Counted from the first letter of the stretch, positions 51,941-60,593 are shown. The stretch is DNA of 64,000 nucleotides from Prolixibacteraceae bacterium (GCA_003506435.1 DOAQ01000016.1:97424-161423), one strand, 5' to 3'. Made by a program: numbers and translations. The notes: generated by a model not told the origin, from the sequence alone.

Positions 51941-51963
51941 TTTAAGTAGTCTCACCGGGAATC
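51941..51963. repeat. Right attachment site (attR) within the tRNA-Arg gene
   Basis: The copy of the 23-bp repeat that forms the 3' part of the functional tRNA gene; identical to 43630-43652. Recombination between the two would excise 8,311 bp and leave one copy. Confidence 0.9.
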
Positions 51964-52018
51964 GAACCCGGATTTACAGTTTAGGAAACTGTCGTTCTAT
52001 CCGTTGAACTATGAAACC
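51947..52018 (-). tRNA. tRNA-Arg (anticodon CCU)
   Basis: The minus strand folds as a 72-nt cloverleaf. The acceptor GGTTTCA pairs with TGAGACT (with G-U pairs), the D stem is GTTC/GAAC, and the anticodon stem ACAGT/ACTGT surrounds the loop TTCCTAA with anticodon CCT. The T stem is CCGGG/CCCGG with loop TTCGATT, and the discriminator base is A. The 3' CCA is not encoded. It reads AGG codons. Its 3' end serves as the integration site of the adjacent element, which leaves the gene intact. Confidence 0.92.
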
Positions 52019-52177
52019 AAAATTACTTTATCGTGCTTTTAAACAAAGTCTTAAATCTATTGTCTAATATCTGTTGTCTTTTTAAAAGCCCTGCAAAAAT
52101 ATTGAAATTGAGCATTCAAACAAAATGTAGCCTGTCTTTTTACTTAAATATGTGCTAACTTCATAGGAATAAGCTCA

Positions 52178-52516
52178 ATGGCTATGAAAACCAAACTTCT
52201 GATCTTTTTATTATTCATCGCCTTGGGAACATCCGTTACCACTTGCCAGGATACTTCTCAAACCCGGGAACTTTACGCGGCAGGACGTTTTTTGACCCTA
52301 ACCGGAAAATCGACTATATTTTCATCATCGGGCCGAGCCATACAACTCCTTTTCCGGGAGCCTCGGTGATTACCTGAAGAAGGTGTCTGGCTCGAAATTA
52401 CCAATTTGGTCGTTCCCGGCTGAACCGACGATCTGGATACGATCAAACGCATGTGCGATTGGCTGGCCGGAAACGGGGCATGTAAAAATTGTGGTGAAGA
52501 AATTCCCGGAAGATGA
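52178..52516 (+). pseudogene. Relic of AmmeMemoRadiSam genes (Memo-like and radical SAM)
   Basis: Several frames carry collinear fragments. First comes a signal peptide and TRELYAAGRF, like the start of Memo-type AmmeMemoRadiSam protein B. After a frame change come RKIDYIFIIGPSHTTPFPGA and SV, the Memo SH motif. Then, after a stop and shift, EGVWLEITNLVVPG, TDDLDTIKRMCDWLAGNG and CKNCGEEIPG, which match the C-terminal part of the partner radical SAM enzyme. Most of both genes is deleted and stops interrupt the frames. No other gene is visible in the 680 bases between the tRNA and sdhC. Confidence 0.55.
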
Positions 52517-52622
52517 AAACTATAATTTCTTTCTCTTGTTTAATTTTTTGGTCAAATAGTTAAAAATTCGGAATAAACAGAATTCGGAACGAATCTAAAT
52601 TAGTTATTTTCGGGCGCCTTTT

Positions 52623-52653
52623 TTTGCAGGTGAAGATGGTTCATCTACATTTG
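52623..52653 (+). promoter_or_regulatory. Promoter of the sdhCAB operon
   Basis: TTTG (52623-52626), 19 bases, then TACATTTG (52646-52653): an almost ideal match to the Bacteroidota vegetative promoter (TTTG and TAnnTTTG). Transcription would begin near 52660, giving a leader of about 40 bases that is AT-rich and without a strong Shine-Dalgarno site. Confidence 0.65.
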
Positions 52654-52698
52654 TATGATTTTTCTGGAAAATTAATTAAAAACAAAAACTAATATTCT

Positions 52699-53379
52699 AT
52701 GAGCAATTTTCTGACTGCCTCTATTGGAAGAAAATTTTTGATGAGCATTACCGGATTGTTCCTGATGATGTTCATTTTGGTTCACCTTTGTATTAACCTG
52801 TTGTTGATTTTTGACGACAGTGGTGAACTTTTCAACCTGGGCGCAAACTTTATGGCCACCAACCCTGCCATTAAAATCATGGAACCGGTACTTGGTTTAG
52901 GTTTTGTCGTGCACATCATCTGGTCGCTTATTATCAGCATTCAGAACATGAAAGCGCGTCCGGTTGCTTACAAAGTATCGCAACAAACAAATTCCAGTTC
53001 ATGGGCATCGCGCAATATGCTGGTACTGGGTGCACTGATCCTGGTCTTCCTGGTCATGCACATCATCAACTTTTTTTGGATAATTAAATTCGATCCGCAT
53101 TCTTTGTCAAAAGTACTGATCGATGGAGTGGAGATGGAAGATACCTACACCTTGGTAGCCGGTTTGTTTAAAGCCAGTGTTGTTTACGATCTTATGTATG
53201 TAGCGGGCGGGTTGCTGCTTGGGTTTCATCTGGCACACGGGTTCTGGTCAGCGTTTCAAACCATTGGACTTTCAAACAAAGTTTGGATCAAACGCCTTCA
53301 GTTTGTTGCAACAATTTATGCAATCCTTGTAGCTGTTGGTTTCTCCGTTATTCCGTTGTATTTCCTGATTAAATTTTAA
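52699..53379 (+). CDS. sdhC: Succinate dehydrogenase/fumarate reductase cytochrome b subunit
   Basis: A 226-residue membrane subunit with five hydrophobic segments, starting FLTASIGRKFLMSITGLFL, the typical opening of the Wolinella-type diheme cytochrome b of Bacteroidota. Histidines in the helices (FILVHLCINLL, FVVHIIWSL, VMHIINFFW, GFHLAHGFW) are the heme ligands and proton-path residues. It anchors SdhA and SdhB in the inner membrane and passes electrons between the iron-sulfur subunit and menaquinone. It is the first gene of an sdhCAB operon; sdhA follows after 17 bases. Confidence 0.95.
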   Translation: MSNFLTASIGRKFLMSITGLFLMMFILVHLCINLLLIFDDSGELFNLGANFMATNPAIKIMEPVLGLGFVVHIIWSLIISIQNMKARPVAYKVSQQTNSSSWASRNMLVLGALILVFLVMHIINFFWIIKFDPHSLSKVLIDGVEMEDTYTLVAGLFKASVVYDLMYVAGGLLLGFHLAHGFWSAFQTIGLSNKVWIKRLQFVATIYAILVAVGFSVIPLYFLIKF

Positions 53380-53396
53380 TCGAAAAGATTTGAACT

Positions 53397-55337
53397 ATGA
53401 GCGTAATAAATTCAAGAATACCTGAAGGGCCATTGGCCCAGAAGTGGACAAACTATAAAGATCACCAGAAACTGGTAAATCCGTCCAACAAACGTAAACT
53501 GGATGTGATCATTGTTGGTACCGGTTTGGCCGGCGCTTCGGCTGCCGCCTCATTGGGTGAAATGGGTTTCAATGTAAAAAGCTTTACCATCCAGGATTCT
53601 CCCCGCCGTGCACACTCGATTGCTGCACAGGGTGGTATCAATGCTGCAAAAAACTATCCGAACGACGGCGACTCGGTTTTCCGTTTGTTCTACGATACCA
53701 TCAAAGGGGGCGACTATCGTGCCCGCGAAGCCAATGTTTATCGTTTGGCCGAAGTGAGCAACAGCATCATCGACCAGTGTGTGGCACAAGGCGTTCCGTT
53801 TGCACGCGAATACGGCGGCTTGCTCGATAACCGTTCATTTGGCGGCGCCCAGGTGAGCCGTACCTTTTATGCAAAAGGACAAACCGGTCAGCAGTTATTA
53901 CTGGGCGCTTACCAGGCGTTGATGCGTCAAGTGAATGCCGGAACCGTAAAATTGTATACCCGCACTGAATTAGTCGATATTGTTATTGTGAATGGGAAAG
54001 CCCGCGGCATTATTGCCCGCGACCTTGTTACCGGCGAACTGAAACGTCATTTTGGTCACGCAGTGGTACTGGCAACCGGTGGTTACGGAAATACATTCTT
54101 CCTCTCAACCAATGCGATGGGATCGAACGGATCGGCTGCCATTAAGGCTTTCCATAAAGGAGCTATGTTTGCAAACCCGTGTTATGCCCAGATTCATCCA
54201 ACCTGTATCCCGGTTCACGGTGAATTCCAAAGTAAGCTGACCCTGATGTCGGAATCGTTGCGTAACGATGGCCGTATCTGGGTTCCTGCAAAAAAAGAAG
54301 ATGCAGAAGCTATTCGTGCCGGAAAATTAAAACCAACCCAAATTGCTGAAGAAAACCGCGACTACTATCTGGAACGCCGTTATCCTGCATTTGGTAACCT
54401 GGTTCCGCGCGACGTTGCTTCGCGTGCGGCCAAAGAACGTTGCGATGCCGGCTTCGGCGTTGGTGCAACCGGTTTGGCTGTTTACCTCGATTTCAAATCG
54501 TCAATTGATCGTCTGGGCAAAAATGTGATTGAATCCCGTTACGGGAACCTGTTCCAGATGTACGAAAAAATTGTTGACGAAAATCCATACGAAACACCGA
54601 TGATGATTTACCCGGCTATCCACTACACCATGGGCGGTATCTGGGTCGATTACGAATTACAAACCAATATTCCCGGTTTATTTGCTGCCGGTGAAGCTAA
54701 CTTCTCCGACCACGGTGCCAACCGTTTGGGCGCTTCGGCCCTGATGCAGGGATTGGCCGACGGTTATTTCGTATTGCCCTATACTATTCAGAATTACCTG
54801 GCCGACGACATTCGCACACCACGCATGACAACGAATGAACCGGAATTCATTGAAACAGAGAAAGCGGTTAAAACACGTTTCGAAAAACTGATGAGCATCA
54901 AGGGAAAACGTTCGGTTGACAGCATTCACAAAGAACTTGGTTTGGCAATGTGGGATTTCGTTGGAATGGGCCGTAACAAGGAAGGTTTGCAACATGCTAT
55001 TCAACGAATTGCTGAAATCAAAAAAGAATTCTGGAGCAACGTTCGTATTCCGGGCGATATGAAAGGAATGAATATTGAACTGGAAAAAGCCAGCCGTTTG
55101 GCCGACTTCATTGAAATTGGCGACCTGATGGCACGCGACGCACTGAATCGTGAAGAAAGTTGCGGCGGACACTTCCGCGAAGAATATCAGACGGAAGAAG
55201 GCGAAGCTCTCCGTCAGGATGACAAATTCGCTTATGTTTCCTGCTGGGAATTTAAAGGACAAGATTCAGAACCCGCTCTTCACAAGGAAGAACTGGTTTA
55301 CGAGAGTGTGAAAATGGTTCAGCGTAATTACAAGTAA
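53397..55337 (+). CDS. sdhA: Succinate dehydrogenase/fumarate reductase flavoprotein subunit
   Basis: A 646-residue flavoprotein. The FAD-binding Rossmann motif is VGTGLAGASAAASLGEMG at about residue 40. The covalent FAD site is in RAHSIAAQGGINAA (His). Substrate-site residues occur in IHPTCIP and NLVPRDVASRAAKERCD, which contains the catalytic Arg, and in HYTMGGIWVD. It oxidises succinate to fumarate or runs in reverse during anaerobic growth. Its length and central position are normal; sdhB begins 25 bases after its stop. Confidence 0.97.
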   Translation: MSVINSRIPEGPLAQKWTNYKDHQKLVNPSNKRKLDVIIVGTGLAGASAAASLGEMGFNVKSFTIQDSPRRAHSIAAQGGINAAKNYPNDGDSVFRLFYDTIKGGDYRAREANVYRLAEVSNSIIDQCVAQGVPFAREYGGLLDNRSFGGAQVSRTFYAKGQTGQQLLLGAYQALMRQVNAGTVKLYTRTELVDIVIVNGKARGIIARDLVTGELKRHFGHAVVLATGGYGNTFFLSTNAMGSNGSAAIKAFHKGAMFANPCYAQIHPTCIPVHGEFQSKLTLMSESLRNDGRIWVPAKKEDAEAIRAGKLKPTQIAEENRDYYLERRYPAFGNLVPRDVASRAAKERCDAGFGVGATGLAVYLDFKSSIDRLGKNVIESRYGNLFQMYEKIVDENPYETPMMIYPAIHYTMGGIWVDYELQTNIPGLFAAGEANFSDHGANRLGASALMQGLADGYFVLPYTIQNYLADDIRTPRMTTNEPEFIETEKAVKTRFEKLMSIKGKRSVDSIHKELGLAMWDFVGMGRNKEGLQHAIQRIAEIKKEFWSNVRIPGDMKGMNIELEKASRLADFIEIGDLMARDALNREESCGGHFREEYQTEEGEALRQDDKFAYVSCWEFKGQDSEPALHKEELVYESVKMVQRNYK

Positions 55338-55362
55338 TGGCTTTTAAAAAAGGAGATCAATC

Positions 55363-56118
55363 ATGGAAAAAACAATAAATCTCACGCTTAAAGTTTGGCG
55401 TCAGAACGGTCCCAAAGAGAAAGGCCGTTTCGAAACCTTCAAAGTAAGCAACATCTCGACTGACAGCTCGTTCCTCGAAATGATGGACATCCTGAACGAA
55501 CAACTGATCAGCGAAAACAAGGAACCGGTTGCCTTCGACCACGACTGCCGCGAAGGTATCTGCGGAATGTGCTCGTTGTACATCAATGGCCGCCCGCACG
55601 GACCGGATGACGATGTAACCACCTGCCAGTTGCACATGCGCAAATTCAAAGATGGCGAAACAGTTACCATCGAACCCTGGCGCGCTGCTGCTTTCCCGAT
55701 CATCAAAGACCTCATTGTCGACCGTTCGGCATTTGATAAGATCATTGCTGCCGGTGGTTATGTATCGGTGAATACCGGTGGCGTACCCGATGCCAATGCC
55801 ATTCCGATCCCGAAGCCGGATGCCGACGACGCAATGGATGCTGCATCGTGTATCGGTTGCGGAGCCTGCGTGGCCGCCTGCAAAAACTCATCGGCCATGT
55901 TGTTTGTTTCGGCCAAAGTCAGTCACCTGGCTTTGTTGCCGCAAGGACGTGTTGAAGCTGCCCGCCGTGCAAAAGCAATGGTTGCCAAAATGGATGAACT
56001 GGGCTTTGGCGGTTGTACCAATACCGGCGCCTGCGAAGTGGAATGCCCAAAAAATATTTCGATTGCCAACATTGCCCGATTAAACCGCGAGTATTTGGTG
56101 GCACGATTGGGAGAATAA
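55363..56118 (+). CDS. sdhB: Succinate dehydrogenase/fumarate reductase iron-sulfur subunit
   Basis: A 251-residue subunit with three clusters. The [2Fe-2S] site is DCREGICGMCSLYING plus the Cys of TTCQLHM. The C-terminal clusters are bound by CIGCGACVAACKNS and CTNTGACEVECPKNI. It carries electrons from FAD to the cytochrome b heme. It is the last gene of the operon, followed by a strong terminator. Confidence 0.97.
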   Translation: MEKTINLTLKVWRQNGPKEKGRFETFKVSNISTDSSFLEMMDILNEQLISENKEPVAFDHDCREGICGMCSLYINGRPHGPDDDVTTCQLHMRKFKDGETVTIEPWRAAAFPIIKDLIVDRSAFDKIIAAGGYVSVNTGGVPDANAIPIPKPDADDAMDAASCIGCGACVAACKNSSAMLFVSAKVSHLALLPQGRVEAARRAKAMVAKMDELGFGGCTNTGACEVECPKNISIANIARLNREYLVARLGE

Positions 56119-56137
56119 TCTATGTAACCTGAAATAT

Positions 56138-56180
56138 AAAAGAGGCTGTCCAATTACTTTTGGTCAGCCTCTTTCGTTTT
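56138..56180 (+). terminator. Rho-independent terminator of sdhCAB
   Basis: AAAGAGGCTG (56138-56147) pairs perfectly with CAGCCTCTTT (56165-56174), followed by a T-rich stretch. The A-rich 5' side would also let it work for the convergent gene at 56232. Confidence 0.8.
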
Positions 56181-56231
56181 GTATCTTCTTTTTCTGAAGT
56201 TTTTATGCTGTTCCCTTTTTATCAAAATCGA

Positions 56232-57149
56232 TTATTTCTTTGAAGAAAGAGCAGCGCGGCAATATTGAACACATTTACTTACTTCTTTAACAGCGTCTGA
56301 ACCATCGGGTATATTGTATTCCAGTTCAATATCGCAATTGATTGGCCATTTGTTTTCCTGTACCAACCGGAAAATCTCATTTACCGGAGTTTGCCCTTTC
56401 CCAAATTCCTGATTTTTATTTGGTTCTTCTGCTTTCGGCCCGGTTTTGTCCTTTATATGGATGCTTGCAATCCTTCCATGAAGCCGGTTAATCAAATCGC
56501 AAGGATTTAAGCCTGTTGCCCCGACGTAATGACCTGCATCAAAATTCAGCATAAGCATAGGCCCATAGGATAAAATTTTATCAAAACTAAAGTTTGGATC
56601 TCCCGGCTGAAGATGATTGTGGAAAATCGCATACAATTTGTGTTTTTCGGCAAATGGTCCCATTCGTTTGGCAGCATCTTCCGACACTTCCATTGTAATA
56701 CCTTTTGCCCCCAAAACCTTACAAACATTAAAAGCATAATCAATTTCACCGTCCGACCAGGTGTGGCTACCCAGCTTCAGAATATGAATCTTTACTCCCT
56801 TTTTATCGAACATTTTACGGATTTCCTTGAATTTGTCCATCGAGACCGATGTGCGCCACTTTTTTAACACTTCAGTATCCTTACTGTCAGGAATTCCTGC
56901 ATATTGTTCTACCGGTGATCCCATCAATTCAACAGAACTTAAACCTGCCTGTACAGCATAGCCGAGAATAGCTGGTAATGACTGATCCTGCATACTGCGA
57001 AAACTATACGTGATTACGCCAATCTGAACACCTCCAAATTTAGAGTTTGGGTTATCACCTGCAATAGCTGATTGCACACAAATGACAATTAATAACATTG
57101 CCAATCCCTTTAAAACAGAGGACATGATTCTTTTAAATTCTTTTTTCAT
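56232..57149 (-). CDS. Secreted sugar-phosphate isomerase/epimerase-like TIM barrel
   Basis: A 305-residue protein with a signal sequence (the hydrophobic stretch VLKGLAMLLIVICVQSAIAG; a start at Met9 is also possible). The xylose-isomerase-like TIM barrel shows FGGVQIGVITYSFRSMQ at the first strand, AGLSSVELMGSP, then metal-site residues in YAIFHNHLQPGD, LMLNFDAGHYVGATG and ASIHIKDKTG, and a late Glu in CDIELEYNIPDG. Exported members occur near carbohydrate genes in Bacteroidota. The sugar is unknown. It stands alone, convergent with sdhB. Confidence 0.8.
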   Translation of the reverse strand: MKKEFKRIMSSVLKGLAMLLIVICVQSAIAGDNPNSKFGGVQIGVITYSFRSMQDQSLPAILGYAVQAGLSSVELMGSPVEQYAGIPDSKDTEVLKKWRTSVSMDKFKEIRKMFDKKGVKIHILKLGSHTWSDGEIDYAFNVCKVLGAKGITMEVSEDAAKRMGPFAEKHKLYAIFHNHLQPGDPNFSFDKILSYGPMLMLNFDAGHYVGATGLNPCDLINRLHGRIASIHIKDKTGPKAEEPNKNQEFGKGQTPVNEIFRLVQENKWPINCDIELEYNIPDGSDAVKEVSKCVQYCRAALSSKK

Positions 57150-57229
57150 TTAATCTATAGGTTGTTTGTTAATTTTTTAAAAACGTATTTGATTCTAATA
57201 AAATGTGAGTTTTGAGCGGGTACTGATTT

Positions 57230-58117
57230 TTAATGCGACTCGTCGTAATCTTTTATTTTTCTGACTACAACCGCTTCGGCATTATCATACATTTCTTTAA
57301 TGAACGGATCATTAAAATTCATGGTTCGCTGTTCAAAGGGCATCTCTCCCGCCCTGTCGAAAAGTAATTCTTTTGCGGTCTGAATATCTTTCCCGTAGAT
57401 ATGGTATGAATCGGCCTGCCAGTTCATTCGTCCCAGTTTCACTGTTTTTCCTGTTTCCTCAGCAACTCCGGCGGCAATAACTTCTTTATTAAATTGAATA
57501 AACCCGAACATATTCATAAAACTTGCTCCCCATGCGTCGTTGCTGCGAAAACGCACATTGCAGTTCAGCCAATAAATACCTTCTTCATCTTCTAAAATAC
57601 GGTACCACAGCGACTGAAGGCAAGGCGGGTCGTAACAATCGTTATCGATATTGGGCATCCAGGTGATCATTTGCGCCTGGCGGGTAAACGGTTGTTTCGA
57701 CAATTTAGTAATAACCGACTGTATCTGATCAATTTTAAACCCTCCGGCTTCGAGCTGTTTCCCGCTGTGAATTTCCTTCCATACGCCGTAGTTTTGTAAC
57801 CGCCCATGGTAGGTATATTCCCAGCGGGTGTCTGCTTCATCGTTCATGTTTTTTACCCAGTGATCTTTAATACCTTTCAACTCCAGCACATACTCTCTCA
57901 GGTCATCAATTCCTCCCGGAAAAGCCATGTGGATCATCGGGTCCGTTTCCGGTTCAAGGATCGTCATATTCATTGTACAATCTATACTTAACGGATCGCC
58001 GGGTTTATCGTACTGGGTTTTGAAACGGGTACCCTTCTCATACAGGGAAATTAATGCGGTTTCGTACGTTTCGGCCAGTGATTTCCCGGAAGCAATAAGT
58101 ACTGGAATGCTTTTCAT
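57230..58117 (-). CDS. Thymidylate-synthase-like protein, divergent
   Basis: A 295-residue cytoplasmic protein in which the active-site blocks of thymidylate synthase can be picked out: the catalytic Cys166 in NDCYDPPCLQSLWYRI (LPPCH in true enzymes), the phosphate-binding and specificity block RFRSNDAWGASFMNMFGF (RSxDxxLGLPFN), and DSYHIYGKD (DaHIY). Sequence elsewhere is very different, and the His after the Cys is Leu. It may be a true but distant thymidylate synthase or a pyrimidine hydroxymethylase. No nucleotide-metabolism genes are adjacent. Confidence 0.7.
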   Translation of the reverse strand: MKSIPVLIASGKSLAETYETALISLYEKGTRFKTQYDKPGDPLSIDCTMNMTILEPETDPMIHMAFPGGIDDLREYVLELKGIKDHWVKNMNDEADTRWEYTYHGRLQNYGVWKEIHSGKQLEAGGFKIDQIQSVITKLSKQPFTRQAQMITWMPNIDNDCYDPPCLQSLWYRILEDEEGIYWLNCNVRFRSNDAWGASFMNMFGFIQFNKEVIAAGVAEETGKTVKLGRMNWQADSYHIYGKDIQTAKELLFDRAGEMPFEQRTMNFNDPFIKEMYDNAEAVVVRKIKDYDESH

Positions 58118-58186
58118 GTGTTTATTTTTTCAAAATTGATTGTGCAATTTTCGTATTAACTATTGTTTTTCAATCAAAATCCCAAT

Positions 58187-58255
58187 CCCGAAGCCTCGGG
58201 AGAATAGCCATTCATTCATTTTCTGTTGGTATGAGCTTTAGCTCTTATGGCTATT
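58187..58255. repeat. Palindromic intergenic repeat
   Basis: CCCGAAGCCTCGGG (58187-58200) is followed by an outer stem AATAGCCAT (58203-58211) / ATGGCTATT (58247-58255) with an inner hairpin GAGC/GCTC at 58233-58244. It lies in the 369-base gap before the pseudouridine synthase gene and resembles the intergenic repeats at 251-390 and 36496-36511. Confidence 0.5.
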
Positions 58256-58454
58256 TCATCAGATTAGAATTATTCAGGTTTTCAGTAAAAATACAATAAA
58301 CTATTTTTCAATCTCTTCAAACTCAAGCCTGAAGTTTTCAACCAATGTTAAAAACCTGCAAACCGGCGTCTTTTTGCTTTGTCGGCAGATACAAAACAAT
58401 AGGAAAACATCTTTGTTTTGAAGAAACTTAAATCGTTCCCATTAATAAATACTG

Positions 58455-58462
58455 TATTTTTG
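58455..58462 (+). promoter_or_regulatory. Putative -7 element before the pseudouridine synthase gene
   Basis: TATTTTTG fits TAnnTTTG and ends 24 bases before the ATG at 58487. This supports that ATG over an upstream TTG at 58418. No -33 element is clear. Confidence 0.3.
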
Positions 58463-58486
58463 TCTCCTGCCAACAAGATAATTTCG

Positions 58487-59398
58487 ATGAAGAAAAAGGA
58501 TAACAGACAAACTAAAATATCATCAAACACGAATAAAGGAACCGTCTTTCAAGTTAAAGAAAACGGCCAGCTTCTTGCATTTCTGCTGACGCAGATGCCA
58601 TCTACAAGCCGGACTAAAATCAAATCATTTTTAGGCGCAAAAAGGGTTCTGGTTGACGGGCAGGCAATATCACAGTTTGACCATGTTCTTATTCCCGGTC
58701 AGAAAGTTGAAATCAGCAACGAAAAATTTTCGACAGAAAAAAAGATTCGGGATTATGAAATTGTCTATGAAGATCAGGATATAATTGTTATCGACAAGCA
58801 AGCCGGATTACTTTCCATTGCAACGGAAAATGAAAAACGGGCCACAGCATACAGTATGTTGAGCGATCATGTAAAAAAACAGAATAAAGCGAATAAAATA
58901 TTTATTGTCCACCGCCTCGACCGCGAAACTTCCGGGCTGATGTTGTTTGCAAAAAATGAGCCTGTAAAGCGCAAATTACAGGATTCGTGGAACGACACAA
59001 TTATCGACCGAAGCTATATTGCGGTTGTTGAAGGAACCGTTGAAAAGCAGAAGGGAGTCGTTGTTTCGTACCTTTTTGAAGACAACTCGTTTAAGATGCA
59101 TTCGTCGCCAACCCCCGGGAAAGGACAAAGAGCGGTTACACATTACTCCACACTGAAAAAAAATAAAAACTATTCGCTGCTGAAAGTCAACCTTGAAACC
59201 GGTCGGAAAAATCAGATACGGATTCACATGCAGGAAATGGGGCACAGTGTTGCGGGCGATAAAAAATACGGAGCAGTTACGAATCCCCTCCGGCGTTTGG
59301 GGCTTCATGCCCTGCAACTTTCTTTCATTCATCCAACAACAGGCAAGACGCTGAATTTTGAAACGGCGATTCCTGCGGCTTTTTTGCGGCTTTTTTGA
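58487..59398 (+). CDS. RluA-family pseudouridine synthase
   Basis: A 303-residue RNA-modifying enzyme. An N-terminal S4-like RNA-binding domain (about 25-85, MPSTSRTKIKSFLGAKRVLV) precedes the catalytic domain with the RluA motif IVHRLDRETSGLMLFAKN, which includes the catalytic Asp, and the later ETGRKNQIRIHMQEMGHSVAG. It isomerises uridine to pseudouridine in rRNA or tRNA; which site cannot be told. It is a single gene, converging with the metallophosphoesterase whose stop lies 13 bases past its own. Confidence 0.92.
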   Translation: MKKKDNRQTKISSNTNKGTVFQVKENGQLLAFLLTQMPSTSRTKIKSFLGAKRVLVDGQAISQFDHVLIPGQKVEISNEKFSTEKKIRDYEIVYEDQDIIVIDKQAGLLSIATENEKRATAYSMLSDHVKKQNKANKIFIVHRLDRETSGLMLFAKNEPVKRKLQDSWNDTIIDRSYIAVVEGTVEKQKGVVVSYLFEDNSFKMHSSPTPGKGQRAVTHYSTLKKNKNYSLLKVNLETGRKNQIRIHMQEMGHSVAGDKKYGAVTNPLRRLGLHALQLSFIHPTTGKTLNFETAIPAAFLRLF

Positions 59399-59411
59399 GT
59401 TTTCTGTACTA

Positions 59412-60593
59412 TTATTTTTCCGGTTGGATTATCATCGAATCGACAATCCCTCCCTGCAAATTCAGCACTTTTATATTCATTCCGTTTTCTTCAGCAACCG
59501 CTTTTACAACGGTGTTGTTTGCATTTACAACAATCGGAAACCTGATGCCGGGCTGTGGTCCTTTTTTAATGTATTGGTGCAGGTGCCCGCAAAACATTAC
59601 ATCAACACCTGCTTTGTCGAGAAGGGGAACAAACTTTTGGGCCACTTCGTCTTCTCCGTGCCAGCCGCCAAACGGAGGCATGTGGACGACAGCTACTTTA
59701 TAAAGGGCATCGGTAAATTCCTTGCTTTTGAACGCTTCTTCCAACCACGCCTTCTCGGCATCACGATACTGGTCGAAGGCAACAATCCCGCTGTATTCAA
59801 TATCCGAATCAGGCTTATCCTCACCGCAATCGAGTACTACAAAACAGATTGGTCCCTGACGTAGCAGATAATATAATTTCCCGGAAGGCGACGGAAAATA
59901 ATACGGAAAAGCATTGGCAAAAATACCACGTGTTTCGTGGTTGCCACGGGCATAATACATTGGTTTTTCTCTGGCAAAAAGCTTGATTGCCGTATCCATG
60001 AAATCGCCAAACAGTTGTTCTTCACTTTTAAAATCGCTCACCATATCGCCGTTGAAAATGATAAAATCGGATTTTTGATAATCCCCCTGTTTCAGAAGGG
60101 TTTCCATCATTTCGTTATTGCCGTGAATATCATTAATGATCAGGAATGAAAGATTTTTCTTTGCCTGGTCAATGGTTGTAAATTCCAGCGGGTCCTGCTT
60201 ATATACTTTTGTTGCGGCAACGGTTCCGTATTGCACTTTCGTACCTTCGTGTTTCAGCACTTCCTGCGAATACACCCGGTAACGGTAGGTGGTAGCAGGC
60301 AAAAGGTTTTCCAGCCTCACGGCATGTAGTTTTCCCACATCTTTGAAACCATACACTGCCGAATAGTATTTTGGCCGTTCTGTCAGGTAAAAATGAGTAC
60401 TGTCGTCGGGGGCAAGCTCGACCCACGAAACCGCGTTTTTATTGGTTGTCCACACGATGATAACACCATTATCTGTTAAATGCTGAAGATACGGGCCATG
60501 GGTGATTGAGAACGGCGCTTCTTCCTGAGAAAATCCATTCAGGAATGTGAATACAAAAAAGATAAGGATAAGGATTGGGTTACAATTTTTCAT
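59412..60593 (-). CDS. Secreted metallophosphoesterase with N-terminal fibronectin-like domain
   Basis: A 393-residue exported protein (signal ILILIFFVFTFLNGFSQ). A purple-acid-phosphatase-type fibronectin III domain (about 25-125, ITHGPYLQHLTDNGVIIVWT) precedes a calcineurin-like catalytic domain with all metal motifs: INDIHGN, NGDMVSD, YARGNHETRG, VVHMPPFGGWHGE and CGHLHQY. It probably hydrolyses phosphate esters in the periplasm. It is a single gene, divergent from the small gene at 60682. Confidence 0.92.
   Translation of the reverse strand: MKNCNPILILIFFVFTFLNGFSQEEAPFSITHGPYLQHLTDNGVIIVWTTNKNAVSWVELAPDDSTHFYLTERPKYYSAVYGFKDVGKLHAVRLENLLPATTYRYRVYSQEVLKHEGTKVQYGTVAATKVYKQDPLEFTTIDQAKKNLSFLIINDIHGNNEMMETLLKQGDYQKSDFIIFNGDMVSDFKSEEQLFGDFMDTAIKLFAREKPMYYARGNHETRGIFANAFPYYFPSPSGKLYYLLRQGPICFVVLDCGEDKPDSDIEYSGIVAFDQYRDAEKAWLEEAFKSKEFTDALYKVAVVHMPPFGGWHGEDEVAQKFVPLLDKAGVDVMFCGHLHQYIKKGPQPGIRFPIVVNANNTVVKAVAEENGMNIKVLNLQGGIVDSMIIQPEK

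Larger units (their letters stand above)
43630..51963. mobile_element. Integrated 8.3-kb element in tRNA-Arg(CCU), satellite/island-like
   Basis: The element is bounded by a perfect 23-bp direct repeat, of which the right copy is the 3' end of a tRNA gene. Inside, from left: tyrosine integrase, two toxin-antitoxin loci (one broken), a minus-strand Xre repressor divergent from an excisionase-like helix-turn-helix gene, an AAA ATPase, a CHC2/TOPRIM primase, paired small acidic proteins, iteron-like repeats and four small proteins, mostly membrane-anchored. No relaxase, T4SS, terminase or capsid protein is recognised. The int / divergent switch / primase / origin order resembles phage-inducible chromosomal islands; an integrated plasmid is the alternative. 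Confidence 0.85.

Noticed and set aside
43630..51963. Integrative and conjugative or mobilisable element
   Set aside because: No relaxase, coupling protein or T4SS gene was recognised in any frame; only a weak ribbon-helix-helix candidate exists.
52019..52026. TAATTTTG as the promoter of tRNA-Arg
   Set aside because: On the minus strand it directly touches the mature 5' end of the tRNA, so transcription would start inside the tRNA.
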